Shown: positions 1 to 11,078 of the stretch, piece after piece
Layout: every line of letters begins with the position of its first letter
Numbering within the stretch: position 1 is the first letter of the stretch
Assembly (NCBI RefSeq): GCF_029873635.1
Contig: NC_080423.1
Location: 106,439,988 to 106,503,987 of the forward strand
DNA from: Malania oleifera
Taxonomy: Eukaryota > Streptophyta > Magnoliopsida > Santalales > Ximeniaceae
Direction of reading: 5' to 3'
DNA: 64,000 nt
Notes under the pieces: model-generated
Seen by the model: the letters and a program-made list of their open reading frames with translations, nothing else
Told to the model about the DNA's origin: nothing
Database searches by the model: none
Program-made: the position numbers and the translations under genes

Positions 1-1155
1 AGTAGCCTGTGGTTGAGCGTCTTGTTGTAGGACACCCTATCCAATCTGCATCTAAAAAAGCAAACAGATCAAGTGTAGTGTATGAAGAAAAGTATAATCC
101 CATTTCAATTGTTCCTTCGAAATATCATAAAATACGTCGAACTATTTTTAAGCGCATCGTCGTGGGAGCATGCATGAATTGGGATACATAATTAACACTA
201 AATGAAAGATCAGGGCGAGTGAGTGTGAGGTATTGTAAAGCTCCAACAAGTCCTCGATAGTAACTAGGGTCTTCCATGAGTGTTTCATTGGCAAAAGTTT
301 TTGTTTTAGCTTCAAGCAGTGTACTCATGAGCTTACAGTCAACCATATTGGAGAGTTCAAGTACGGTAAGAGCGTAGTGCGATCGAGACAGACGAAGTCC
401 ATTGGTTGTTGGCTCTATTTCTATTACAAGGAAGTGATGAATTGACCCTAAGTCTTTCATCGCGAACTCACTGCTCAGTAATTTAATGAAATTTGCAACA
501 AGTGTTGGAGTAGATCCTGTGAGCAATATATCATCCACATAAAGAAGTAAACTTAATGCGCCAATATCAGAATGAAAGATAAATATTGAAGGGTCAGCTA
601 GACTACAAAAACAAAAAAAGAAGCCATACTTAAGAATAAATGCACCAAATCGATCAAACCAAGCACATGGTGCTTGTTTTAATCCATAAAGTGCTCTTTG
701 TAGTTTGCAAATGTATGTTGGATGTCACGGATCTGCCATTCTTGGTGGTTGCTGCATATATAGATCTTAAAAGATTAAGCCATGTAGAAAGGCATTTTTT
801 ACATCTAGTTGACAAATAGTCCACCGCTGAACAAGTGCTATAGTTATAATCAGGCGAATTGTTCTTGGTTTGATAATTGGAGAAAAAGTTTCAATGTAGT
901 CTATTACATCAATTTGATGATACCCTTTTGCAACCAAACGTGCTTTGAATCGATCTAAAGTGCCATCGGGTCTAAGTTTTGATTTGAATACCCATTTAGA
1001 GCAACAAGCTCTTCGTTCATGGCTACTTTCCAACCAAGGTGTGCTAAAGCAGCTTTTATGTTGTCAGGCTCACAGGGTATGTTGGCAGAGGTGATTGTGG
1101 TCAAGGCATACTCTGGATTGGGTTTTACCACACCTAGTTTAGATCGAGTAACCAT
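1..1155 (-). pseudogene. C1 reverse transcriptase / start of RNase H (broken)
   Basis: Copies element RNA into DNA in virus-like particles. Visible pieces in minus-strand order: an N-terminal RT block with [17 protein letters not shown] and [11 protein letters not shown] (about 767-960), then the catalytic stretch ending MDDILLTGSTP (near 500-540), the KDLGSIHHFL block, and the DADW motif that begins RNase H close to position 1. The pieces lie in several frames, and a stop cuts the region around 540-770. RNase H continues outside the window. Homologous to the C2 copy at 10090-10602 and 15988-16618. Confidence 0.85.
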
Positions 1156-1183
1156 AGAATGTGTTTATTTTAAAGAAGCAGGT

Positions 1184-2540
1184 TCATAGTGAGATGATTC
1201 TGGTGGTGCAGACACAGGCTGTGGGACTATGGCTTGGGATATATACCAAATTTTCATATGTGTGCGCTTCGTGTGGTGGTGATGTTTTTGGTGAATCCGT
1301 GTTGTGAGGTAACTCGTGAGGGTCATTTGCAGTATTATCTGTTGTGGTAAGAGACACTATGCTAAGGGGAAGCATATTTGAAGATTCCAGTGACATGGAA
1401 TTTTGTGAGGATGATGTTGTATCTTGGAGCAGCATTAAGGGGCTTAACCATGAAGATGTGGAAGAGTCCGAAGATGTCCCTGCAAAAAGAGTGAGTGCCA
1501 GTATGTGGTAACCAGGTTTCGAAAATACTAATTACCCGTGGCTTTGCAATTGTCATGTGGGAGGTATTTGTAGACTTATAAGGAAAAACTAACTCATCAA
1601 AGACAACATGTCGAGAGATAAAAAAATTTTTGCTTGATGGATGAAAACATTTATAAGCTATGTGTTTTTCACAGTAACCAACAAAAATGCAAAGGAGTGT
1701 TTTAGGGTCGAACATGTGGTGTTGTGTGTCCCATGTGTAGGGAAAACACTTAGACCCAAAGGCTCGAAGTGAGGAGTAAACCAGATGGGTTCCATGCAAT
1801 GCAAAATATGGGGTTTCAAAGTTGAGAGCTGATAAGGGCAGTCGATTCATGAGATAAACAGCTGTAGTGAAAGCTTCTACCCATAAAAATAAAGAAGCAC
1901 CATAGTGAAGCAACATAATCATACCTAATTCTCTTATAGTACTATGGCGTCTTTCAACCATACCAATTTGCTCGAGAGTATACGGGGCTGATACTTGATG
2001 AACAATGCATGTGGAAAGAAAGTGAGTTGACAATTTGGAATTGATAAATTCACAACCACCATCTAATTGGAAGATTTTTATTTGCTTATTGTATTGTCTA
2101 GCAACATATTTTTCAAAGGCTAGATATGCATTGAAAAAATCATATTTTTGATGTAAAGGAATAATCCATACTAAGTGAAGTCATCAACCAAACAAGCATA
2201 ATATCTGAATTTGGCAATAGAAAGAACAGGAGCGGGTCCCCACAAATCACAATAATTTTTTTTCAAAAATACTAGTACTTGAGTGTTTTGAACAAGAGAA
2301 AGGTAAACGACTAAGCTTTCCTAGTTGACAACTATCACAAAGATGTCGAGACTTTGTTGTCCCTACAACATCAATTAGTCCCTTATTTTTTAGTAATTGC
2401 AAAGCTGAAGACTGGGGGTGATCAAGGCGTTGATGCCAAACTTCTGCAGTGCCAGATTTGAACCAATGAGAGAAATATAGTTCTAGTGAAGTGGGTAGGG
2501 CATAGAGATCACCCTTGCGTTTCCCTATTATCATCACTTG
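1184..2540 (-). pseudogene. C1 integrase with GAG-pre-integrase and IN-RT linker (broken)
   Basis: Inserts element DNA into the host genome. Minus-strand reading gives the GAG-pre-integrase block (WHQRLDHPQ, then LCDSCQLGKLSRLPF) at about 2290-2440, and the integrase C-terminal half at 1362-1990 with MVERRHSTIRELG, YLMNRLPLSALNFETP and the SRHVVFDEL block typical of copia integrases. The catalytic core around 2000-2250 has lost its frame. The 1184-1435 stretch is the low-complexity Ser/Thr/Pro linker before RT. Confidence 0.8.
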
Positions 2541-2890
2541 GCTTGTTTCCCATTACTTAACACAAAAATCAACATTAGAAAATTCAAAATTAACAAGAAA
2601 TTGGGTAGTTAACTGACTTACAGAGAGTAAGTTCTTTGTTAGGTTTGGAACTAATAACATATTGTTTAGAAGTAAGGAAAAATTTTTTTGCTTTATATAA
2701 GAGTCTCCAATTGCGAGAATTTGCATGGAAGATCCATCTCTAATTAGCACCGAGTCAGAACCAGAATATTTTCGAATGTTAATTAACATACCTGGCTTTC
2801 CTGTCATGTGATTTGAGGCCCCGGTGTCTGTTGTCCATATGGTGTCTGCAATGGTGTTGTCCAGTGTTAATGCCGTAAGTGCTTGTGGAA
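2541..2890 (-). pseudogene. C1 aspartic protease (broken)
   Basis: Retropepsin-like protease that would cleave the Gag-Pol polyprotein. The motif TDTGASNHMTG is readable near 2800-2850, followed by SVLIRDGSSMQILAIGDSYI and LLVPNLTKNLLSVSQL, the usual copia spacer before the GAG-pre-integrase domain. A stop and a frame change separate it from gag. The C2 copy at 8290-8640 matches it. Confidence 0.75.
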
Positions 2891-3872
2891 TTCCATCTTA
2901 AGGAGCAAATTTTTTTGATACCCACCATCATATTTTAGCAATGTGGCCCATCATGCCACAATATTGACATTGTTGATCACGATACTTATCCCTCTCGGCA
3001 GTTGTCATGCAGCATTTACCTGGTGGTGGAGGGCGGTACTGTGTATTTTTGAGAGAGGAATTATTTGTGTAGGCTTGACTTGAGTCCCTATTTTGTTGTG
3101 CCTGGAAACCAAGTCCATTAGACGTGAAATTTTGTGTTCGTCCACAATAGCTTGAAGAGTTCGACTAGGAACGTTGTTGTTGTTGTCCATAAAATGCCAC
3201 TTGATGAGTGAGAGGTGAAACTTGGACATCGGTGTGGCTAGAGAGCCAATTATGCCTTTAATCGAAGTTTTGGAGTTGAGAAACCAACTCAGAGTAGGAT
3301 GGTCTCGAGGGCTACAACATAGTTGTTGTGAAGACTTTATATTGCGAACCAAGGCTGATGAGGATATACTTTTTCTTGATATGGAATGAGCTTCCCAATT
3401 GCTACTAAATTGTCACAGAGACCCTTGAAAGTGCGGATATGTTCTGTGATTGTTATTTGATCTTCTTTCTAAAGTTAGTAACCTATTGACATAAAATAAA
3501 TTCATGTTCTTGTGATTCTTCGGCATATGCATTCTTGAGGGCCTCCTACGCTGCATAAGTTGTATTGAGGCCCACGACGAGTCCAAGAGTTTCCTTTGAA
3601 AGTGTCTCAATGATCCACCCTCGAAGGAGACGGTCGGACTTTCACCATGCTATGAAAGCATTTGTTAATTGAGGAATGGTGTTGCCTGCATTTGTGGAGT
3701 TGCTTGGGTTTGGTATGATGTATTTGTTGGGTGCAAGATCTTCATTTGTGAGATGCCCCACTAATTCTTGGCACTCGGCAAGAGCCAATGCTTGCTCACC
3801 CCACAAGGGGTAGTTATTTGGGATGAGTCTAAGAGTGATGAAGTTGCCAACATTGAGGGATAGTGTAGCCAT
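2891..3872 (-). pseudogene. C1 gag (broken)
   Basis: Capsid-like protein of the copia UBN2 type. The start codon is the ATG whose first base is 3872, 89 bases downstream of the primer site; C2 uses the equivalent ATG. The N-terminus reads MATLSLNVGNFITLRLIPNN, followed by the NEDLAPNKYIIPNPSNST block. In the WRKSDRLLRGW block the CGA arginine codon still present in C2 has become TGA here, a CpG transition. More stops follow, and the zinc-knuckle region near 2940-2990 is degraded. Confidence 0.8.
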
Positions 3873-3960
3873 GGTAAAAGAAAAAAAAGAGCGGAAGATA
3901 AGCAAGGGAGTTAAAGAATAATGCAGGAGTTGTGATGTTTTTTGCCTAGTGTTCACAATG

Positions 3961-3972
3961 GCTCTGACACCA
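3961..3972 (-). other. C1 primer-binding site (initiator Met tRNA type)
   Basis: Minus strand reads TGGTGTCAGAGC, one base off the plant initiator-Met PBS TGGTATCAGAGC, directly adjoining the LTR end at 3973. Confidence 0.85.
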
Positions 3973-4670
3973 TAAAAAAAAAATGAATAGGAACAGAGGA
4001 TTTGTTCTGAAAGAGAATATTTCTTAATACAATGAATGGCAACATGAACACTTAGGTGATACAAGGAGTAGTATTTAAATAGAGTTACATGATATAGTTG
4101 TAAATTAAAAAAATATTATGAATCTCATAAAATCTGCTTTGTTAGCACATACTCCTCAGATTTTGCAATTGATATCGGATTGTCAATAAATATTCAAAGA
4201 AGAGGATCCTCGGCTGACTTAGCAACAGTAAAAACTGTCGACGGATTGATGAAACCGTCGATGGTGTCCTTCAAAACTAGCTTTTGTCTGAAACTGTCGA
4301 TGTAGCCGTCGACGGCTTCACATCAAGATATCCCTTATTAGTCGAAACTAACGGATCTTTGTGCTGATTTGAATATTCCTTCTTTGGTTTAAATTTATTA
4401 CCGTTAGAGCAATCTTCATGCAGATTTGAATTTTCCTTCTTTGGTTTGAATGTAAATTTATTGCCATGCTGATTTGAATTTTCCTTATTTGTAGGATTTG
4501 TTGGATCATCACTTTGGCTTGAATTTATTGTCATTAGAGCTCCAGTATCTCTCAACTTCTCCCCACTGATTTCGGCTAGATTGTGATCTCCAAGAATCCC
4601 ACACTTCCTTATTACTCCATTGATTTTCTCACTGGTGTTGAGGGTGTCAAGATGTGATGTGTTGCTAATA
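3973..4670 (-). repeat. C1 5' LTR
   Basis: About 698 bp, bounded inside by the PBS and outside by TATTAGCAAC (minus strand, 4661-4670), the same boundary sequence as both LTRs of C2. It shares with C2 the ATTCTTGGAGA, CTAGCCGAAATCA and GGAAAATTCAAATCA stretches and the ATTTAAATAC TATA-like box. It holds a short internal tandem repeat (AATTTTCCTTCTTTGGTTT units on the plus strand, 4370-4500) and roughly 110 bp, absent from C2, that carries GTCGAC palindromes. Confidence 0.85.
4230..4317 (-). promoter_or_regulatory. GTCGAC palindrome array in C1 LTR
   Basis: Four units around a GTCGA core, at about 4232-4246, 4251-4266, 4290-4303 and 4304-4317. The last, AGCCGTCGACGGCT, is a perfect 14-bp palindrome. 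The array lies upstream of the element's TATA-like ATTTAAATAC box. Regulatory role is inferred. Confidence 0.5.
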
Positions 4671-4861
4671 GGTCCAACATGAAGCTTCAGAGTTTTGTGA
4701 AAACAAGTGGGAGAAAACTGTACTTCCTCCCTAGGCTTTTCAATTGTTATTAACGAAAGTCCAACAGGATTCTTCAAGTCTCTTTGAGTTTTAGGTAGGG
4801 AGACTGACTTCCTTTGTTTGCTCATCTTGATTATGAACCTACTCAGCAATATGCTGAAAAT
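4671..4861 (-). other. Unassigned flank carrying an open frame
   Basis: A minus-strand frame opens at 4849 (MLSRFIIKMSKQRK) and runs without a stop across the LTR boundary at 4670 to 4277, 190 codons in total. The first ~60 residues are outside the LTR and match no family I recognise; the rest is LTR sequence and not protein-like. It could be a fragment of a host exon fused by chance to the LTR, or a chance open frame. Confidence 0.3.
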
Positions 4862-6335
4862 ATTGATATATATTTTTTTTTATTTTTTTATCAGTAAAGA
4901 GAAATCACATTAAGAGGCATCAAGGGGATGCCACCCAAGTACAAAGGGAAACAATAGGAGAGAAACAACCATTAATGAAAGGTGTCAAGAAAATCAAGGA
5001 TTACAAAGGGGTCCCCTCCAACCAGCCTATAATGCCATCTAGAGATCATAGCCATCCCCATCCACTGGTCCATGATGGACTAAATAGGAGTAGTTCATTC
5101 GAAGGCTCCTCTATTCCTTTCTCTCAACAACGCCCAAAAAATAGCAAAGGGGATGAGGGAGAGAGATATTCTTCCTTCCTTATTTGATATGATCCCTTTC
5201 CAAGCCCACAACTCATCTTGCACCCCAACTGTTGTAACCCACTTCTAATTTATGATGGAGATGGCTAAGTTCCAGAGTTCTCTTGGTCCATGAATTGCTC
5301 CAAGCATAAAAAAGCATCTATTGACGAGAGAAACCTTTTTCCTGAAGACTGTCCATGGTAAGGATTCTTCCAGGAGTAGCTTCACAAGTTTAATGGCAAA
5401 CCTTTGAAGGGGCTTCCGTTTTCCAAGTCAACTTCCAAGGCAAGTTAGTGCCGCTCTTAGCTAGGGAAACAAAGGTGTTTGTAGAAAGAGTTGACAGTGA
5501 GGTTCCCATCTTTGCTCAAAGCCCATTTGGGCTTATCTGAATTAGCCTAACAATAAGTCTTATAGAGGCTACTGAAAAAATGTGTAAAGAGTATCAAGTT
5601 ACCAACCGAAAGCATTCCTATTCATAGGAATATCCCAAACAATCCCTTGACTAGTGAGTTCCATGTGTTTGAAAATAAGGGCATCTTTTTCATATGCAAA
5701 TCTAAAGATGGAAGGGAAAAAGGATCTAGATGGATGTTTAATTGTCAACTATGGCCTCCATCACAATGGTTGGACCTCAAAAGTTTCAAAGGAAGCTCAT
5801 GGTATAGTTGTTTGGAGATATATTAGAAAAGAATGGAAAAAGGGCCTTATTAAAGATAATAAGAGATCTAAGGCCAAGGTCGCCCTTTTGTGTAAAGGTT
5901 GTTTAACCACTCCCCATTTAACAAGATGATATTTTAAAACCTCACCATGCTTCCCAAGGAATGTTCTTTGGATGCCCTCCAATCTCTTGGCAACCATGCA
6001 AGGGATGGGAAAAGAGACATAAAGTGAACCAAGGGGTTGGACAGAGTACCTTTAATGAGAGTGAATACGCCACCTTTTGGCAAATGCTGATAGATAGGGG
6101 CTTTTACTTGAAAGATTTAGCTTAGCAGAAGAGAAAATGAATTAAGGGTGTTGCATCTACTCTTTGCAGATGATTACTATTTCTTGTGGGCAGATTTTGA
6201 GGAAATTCTAAACCTAAGATGTAATATCTTATGCTTTGAGCCATTTCATGTCCTAAGGTCTGAGCGAGAGTGGTGTGATTCCGTAGGAAGATGAGGTTAA
6301 CCAACTGAGAGATGCTTGCTAACCAGAAGTCTAAG
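4862..6335 (-). mobile_element. L1-type LINE remnant, 5'-truncated and internally inverted
   Basis: The T-rich stretch at 4868-4890 is the complement of a poly(A) tail, so the LINE reads on the minus strand. From 5650 down to 5090 the minus strand gives a zf-RVT-like C-terminal region (DGNLTVNSFYKHL, then IPFAIFWALLRERNRGAFE). At 5880-6065 the minus strand gives the RT C-terminal part (VAKRLEGIQRTFLGKHG, YHLVKWGVVKQPL). The RT catalytic block VLHLLFADD (6147-6175, followed by ILNLRCNILCFE) and the GWTSKVSKEAHGIVVWRY block (about 5770-5830) read on the plus strand instead. Blocks are in LINE order but two are inverted. No functional ORF remains. Confidence 0.75.
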
Positions 6336-6708
6336 TAAGAGCTGACTTACGTTAGTTAACTAAAGAAACAAGCTTGATCATAATTTTTAAGCTCATTTAA
6401 TAAACAACCCAAGCTTGAAGATGCTGAAGTGTAAAAGCACGTGCATAGGTTTATAAACAAGCTTGTTCCCACTTGGTTACATGATTGTTTAAGATTCATC
6501 TATAGGAATGTAATGTTTGTTTAGATTATGAAACAGATTTATTTCAATACAATTTACTAGATTTGTCAAAACAGCATAAAAAATTCAAAAATAATAAAAA
6601 TAAAGTCATAATATCCTTAAATAATATTATTGTATTTCATTTCTTTTTTCCATAATATAATAATGAAAATGTTTTATAAACTATTTGAATTCAATAAGAT
6701 AAGGGGGG
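6336..6708. other. AT-rich stretch, nothing assigned
   Basis: No coding signal. The 6370-6470 part has repeated AAGCTTG and TAAACAAGC motifs that resemble dispersed plant repeats also glimpsed near 27740 and 30690; the family was not identified. The last bases (CAATAAGATAAGG) adjoin the C2 LTR. Confidence 0.4.
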
Positions 6709-7237
6709 TATTAGCAACGCGTCACAGCTTGGCACACTCAATAACCATGAGAATCAATGAAGCAATAAGGAAGTGTAGGATTCTTGGAGAAAAAAGGTAG
6801 AAGACTCTCACAATCTAGCCGAAATCAATGAAGAGAAATCGAGGGATACTGAAGCTCTAACGGCAACAAATTCAAACCAAAGTGATGATTCAACAAATCC
6901 TACAAATAGGGAAAATTCAAATCAACATGAAGATCCATCAGTTTCAATTAATAAGGGATATCCTTATATGAAGCTGTCAACCCAAGAAGATCTTATGTCA
7001 ATCGCAAAATCTGAGCGCATATGTTAACAAAGCAGATTTTATGGGATTCATAATAAAATCTGAGGAGCATATGTTAACAAAGCAGATTTTATGGGATTCA
7101 TATATTTTGATTTACAACTGTATCATGTAACTTTATTTAAATACTCTTGTATCGCCTAATTGTTCAAGTTGCCATTCATTGAAATAAGAAATATTATTTT
7201 TCAAAATAAATCCTTTGCTTTTCCATTTTTTTCTTTA
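6709..7237 (+). repeat. C2 5' LTR
   Basis: About 529 bp, from TATTAGCAAC to the A just before the PBS. Matches the 3' LTR at 19470-20186. It contains a local duplication of about 50 bp (ATATGTTAACAAAGCAG repeated around 7020-7100) and a TTTAAATACTC box near 7135 as the probable TATA element. Confidence 0.85.
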
Positions 7238-7249
7238 TGGTATCAGAGA
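7238..7249 (+). other. C2 primer-binding site
   Basis: TGGTATCAGAGA, matching the start of the initiator-Met-tRNA complement and directly following the LTR. Confidence 0.85.
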
Positions 7250-7336
7250 CATTGTAAACACTAGGCAAAAACATCACAGCTCCTGCATTATTCTTCAACT
7301 CCCTTGCTTATCTTCCACCTTTTTTTTTCTTTTACC

Positions 7337-8290
7337 ATGGCTACATTATCCCTCAATGTTGTCAACTTCATCACTCTTAGACTCACCCCAAATAACTACC
7401 CCTTGAGGCGTGAGCAAGCATTGGCTCTTGCCGAGAGCCAATAATTAGTGGGGCATCTCACAAATGAAGATCTTGCACCCAACAAATACATCATACCAAA
7501 CCCAAGCAACTCCACAAATGCAGACAACACCATTCCTCAATTAACAGATGCTTTCATAACATGGCGAAAGTCTGACCGTCTCCTTCGAGGGTGGATCATT
7601 GGGACACTTTCTGAGGAAACTCTCAGACTCGTCGTTGGCCTCAACACAGCTCATGCAATGTGGGAGGCTCACAAGAATGCATATGCCCAAGAATCACTAG
7701 AACATGAATTTACTTTACGTCAACAGGTTACCTACCTTCAAAAAAAAGATCACATAACAATCACAGAACATATCCGCACTTCCAAAGATCTCTATGACAA
7801 TTTAGCAACAATTGGGAAGCCTGTTCCAGACAAATAAAAAGTATTTTGTCTCCTCACCAACCTTGGTCCGCAATATGAAATCTTCATAACAACTATGTTG
7901 AAGCCCCCAAGACTATCCTACTCTGAGTTGGTTTCTTAACTCCAAAACTTCAACCAAAGGCGCAATTGGTTCTCTAGCCACACCGATGCCTAAGCTTCAC
8001 CTCTCACTCGTCAAGTGGCATTTTATGGGCAACAACAGCAACGTTCCTAGTTGAACTCTTCAGGCTATCATGGACCAACCCAAAAATTCATATCAACTAG
8101 ACGCGGATTCCAGGCATAACAAAACAGGGACTCAAGCCAAGCCTGCACAAATAATTCCTCTCCTGCAAATTCACAGCGCCGCCCTCCACCACCAAATGAA
8201 TGCCGCATGACACCTGCCGAGAGGGACAAATATCGTGACCAACAGTGTCAATATCGTGGCATGATGGGCCACATTGCTAAGATATGCTGA
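7337..8290 (+). pseudogene. C2 gag (broken)
   Basis: Copia Gag with a UBN2-type capsid domain. ATG at 7337 is the first start after the PBS and equals the C1 start. A stop falls at codon ~35 (in the AESQ-LVG block). A long clean stretch follows from 7448 to 7834 (NEDLAPNKYIIPNPSN, WRKSDRLLRGWIIGTLSEET, HEFTLRQQVTYL, HIRTSKDLYDNLATIGKP), then stops recur. The zinc knuckle near 8245-8288 reads CQYRGMMGHIAKIC: its second cysteine has become arginine, so nucleic-acid binding would be impaired even without the stops. Confidence 0.8.
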
Positions 8291-8830
8291 TGGGTACCAA
8301 AAAAATCAGCTCCTCAAGATGAAATTCCACAAGCACTTGCAGCATTAACACTGGACAACACCATTGCAGACACAGAATGGACTACAGACACTGGGGCTTC
8401 CAATCACATGACAGGAAAGACAGGTATGTTAACTAACATTTGAAAATATTCTAGTTCCAACTCAGTGCTAATTGGAGATGGATCTTCCATGCAAATTCTC
8501 GCAATTGGAGACTCTTATATAAGAGGGGGGGGGGGAATCTGCCTTACCTCTAAATGAGGTGTTATTAGTTTCAAACCTAACAAAGAACTTACTCTTTGTA
8601 AGTCAGTTAACTACTCAATTTCCTGTTAATTGTGAATTTTCTAATGTTGATTTTTGTGTTAAGGAACGGGAAACAAGACGATCAATGATAACAGGGAAAC
8701 GCAAGGGTGATCCCTATGTCCTACCCACTCCACCAGAACTATATTTCTCTCATCAGTTCAAATATGGCACTGGAGAAGATTGGCATCAACGCCTCGACCA
8801 CCCCCAGTTTGCAATTGCTAAAGAATAAGG
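8291..8830 (+). pseudogene. C2 aspartic protease and GAG-pre-integrase (broken)
   Basis: The protease signature TDTGASNHMTG is intact at about 8382-8414 and is followed by SVLIGDGSSMQILAIGDSYI. A run of nine or more G at about 8524-8534, absent at the matching place in C1, breaks the frame. The spacer SNLTKNLLFVSQLTTQF and the WHQRLDHPQ start of the GAG-pre-integrase block then appear at 8559-8815. Confidence 0.75.
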
Positions 8831-9710
8831 GACTAATTGATGTTGTAGGGACAACAAAATCTCAACATCTTTGTGATAGTTGTCAACTAGGAAAGCTTAG
8901 TCGTTTACCTTTCTCTTGTTCAGAACACTCAAGTACTAGTATTTTTGAAAAAATTCATTGTGATTTGTGGGGACCCACTCCTATTCTTTCTATTCCAAAA
9001 TTCATATATTATGCTTGTTTGGTTGATGAATTCTCTAAGTATGCATGGATTATTCCTTTACGTCAAAAATCTGACTTTTTCAATGCATATCTAGCCTTTG
9101 AAAAATATGTTACTAGACAATTCAACAAGCAAATAAAATCTTCCATTCAGATGGAGGTGGTGAGTTCATCAATTCCAAACTTTCAACTCACTTTCTTTCC
9201 ACAGACATTGTTCATCAAGTATCAGCCGATTCAGCCCTGTATATTCCCGAGCAAACTGGTATGGTTGAAAGACGCCATAGGACTATAAGAGAATCAGGTA
9301 TGACTATGTTGTTTCATTGTGGTGCTCTTTTATTCTCATGGGTAGAAGCTTTCACTACAGTCGTTTATCTCATGAATCGACTGTTCTCATCAGCTCTCAA
9401 CTTTGAAACCCCATACTTTGCATTGCATGGAACCCATCCGGTTAACTCCTCACTTCGAGCCTTTGGAAGTGTTTTCCCCACACTTGGGACACGCGACACC
9501 ACAAGTTTGACCCTAAAACACTCCTTTGCATTTTTGTTGGTTACAGTGAAAAACACAAAGGCTTAAAAATGTTTTCATCCATCAAGCAAAAAAAAATTTG
9601 TCTCCCGGCATGTTGTCTTTGATGAGTTAGTTTTTCCTTATAACTCTACAAACACCTCCTGCGTGACAACAGCAAAGCCACAAGTAATTAATATTTTCGA
9701 AAGCTAGTTA
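8831..9710 (+). pseudogene. C2 integrase (broken)
   Basis: The zinc-binding half ends LCDSCQLGKLSRLPF near 8865-8912. The first catalytic aspartate sits in IHCDLWGPTP (about 8955-8985). The second is in FHSDGGGEF (about 9143-9170) but in a shifted frame, so a frameshift lies between them. The C-terminal half, MVERRHRTIRESG to YLMNRLFSSALNFETP and HGTHPVNSSLRAFG, is at 9261-9470. Degenerate beyond 9550 with the SRHVVFDELVF block still readable near 9605-9640. Confidence 0.8.
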
Positions 9711-10089
9711 CCACATACTAACACTCACTCTTCCGCAGGGACATCTTCAGACTCTTCCACACCTCCATGGTTAAGTCCCTCATTGCCACTCCAAGATACA
9801 ACATCATCCTCACAAAATTCCATGTCACCCGAACCTTCACCTCTGTTTCCCCTTAGCATAGTGTCTTATACCACAATAGATAATAATGCAAATGACTCTC
9901 ACGAGTTACCTCACATAACGGATTCACCATAAACATAACCACCACACGAGTCACACACATCGAAAATTAGGAAATATCCCAAGTCGTAGTCCCACAGCCC
10001 GTGTCTGCACCACCAAAATCATCTCACCATAAATCTGCTTCTTCATAACAAACACATTCTATGGTCACTTGATCTAAACTAGGTGTGGT
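9711..10089 (+). pseudogene. C2 integrase-RT linker (degenerate)
   Basis: Ser/Thr/Pro-rich spacer of the polyprotein, no defined domain. Homologous to C1 1184-1500 in inverse orientation. Confidence 0.5.
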
Positions 10090-10602
10090 AAAACCCAATC
10101 CAAAGTATACCCTGACCACAATCACCTCTGCCAACATACCCCATGAGCCTCACAACATAAAAACTGCTTTAGCACACCTTGGTTGGAAAGCAGCCATGAA
10201 TGAAGAGCTTGCTACTCTACATCAAAACGAGACCTAGAAACTTGTTCCCCGCACGTCTAACATGCATATCATTGGTTCTAAATGGGTATTCAAATCAAAA
10301 CTTAAACCCGATCACACTTTAGATCGACTCAAAGCACATTTGGTTGCAAAAGTGTACCATCAAATTGATGGAGTAAACTACACTGAAACTTTTTTTCCAA
10401 TTATCAAACCAGGAACAATTCGCATGATTACAACTATAGTACTTGTTCAGCAGTGGTCTATTCGTCAACTAAATGTAAAAAAATGTCTTTTTGCATGGTT
10501 TAATTTCTGAAGATCTATATATGCAGCAACCACCAGGAATGGCAGATCTGCGACATCCAACACACGTTTGTAAACTACAAAGACCACTTTATGGATTAAA
10601 AC
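10090..10602 (+). pseudogene. C2 reverse transcriptase, N-terminal part
   Basis: Begins with LAHLGWKAAMNEELATL, then [20 protein letters not shown] and VNYTETFFPIIKPGTIR (10262-10440). The [21 protein letters not shown] block is broken by an A-run frameshift near 10480, after which GLISEDLYMQQPPGMADL is read in the next frame. Coding is cut at 10602 by copia C4 and resumes at 15988. Confidence 0.8.
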
Positions 10603-10724
10603 TGTTAGGACCCTGTGAGCATCCAGAAGAAAATGACACCAAGAATTTACGTGGTTTGGTCAAGAACGACCTACGTCCACGGAGCACACACCAACTATTC
10701 AATAACTCGCCGGAAAAATGTTAC

Positions 10725-10767
<43 letters not shown>

Positions 10768-11003
10768 TCCCTTCTTCCTCTCAGCTCTCACTGCATTCTC
10801 TGTGCTATTCTGAGCTACTGTGCTTCAATATAATACATCTTCCACAGCCCTCCTTTTATAGTGGCTTGGAATAAATTACATTTAAGATAAAAATTAATCA
10901 CAAATGAGAGTTACAATAGGGATGATAATGAAGAGATAATTCCACGCGTTTTCTTTACTCAGCAATGCATCATCTCCAGCTGTCTCTGGCTCCATCTCTA
11001 ACA
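10603..11003 (-). repeat. C4 3' LTR
   Basis: 401 bp; differs from the 5' LTR chiefly by a longer CT microsatellite (about 10730-10762). TATA box CTATAAAAGG on the minus strand at 10853-10862. Confidence 0.95.
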
Positions 11004-11015
11004 ATCTCCCACTTG
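11004..11015 (-). other. C4 polypurine tract
   Basis: Minus strand reads CAAGTGGGAGAT immediately before the 3' LTR start TGTTAGAG, the usual Tork-type plus-strand priming site. Confidence 0.8.
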
Positions 11016-11078
11016 GAGACAGAGACACCTTCTCAACCAGAGTATCATGAATAAATGATGTGCTCATAACATGTGTCT

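Larger units (their letters stand above)
1..4670 (-). mobile_element. Ty1/copia retrotransposon C1 (Ale-like), 5' part
   Basis: Minus-strand copia element whose 3' end lies beyond the window start. Reading down from 4670 it shows a 5' LTR, primer-binding site, gag, DTGA protease, integrase, reverse transcriptase and the beginning of RNase H, the usual copia order (protease, integrase, RT, RNase H). It is the same family as C2 at 6709-20186: translated segments match closely throughout. Many stops and frameshifts make it non-functional. The Ale-like label is inferred from the gag and integrase wording and from the initiator-Met primer site. Confidence 0.9.

Noticed and set aside
10615..10874. 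Open frames with Ser-Leu repeats in the C4 LTRs
   Set aside because: They are translations of a CT microsatellite, not protein.
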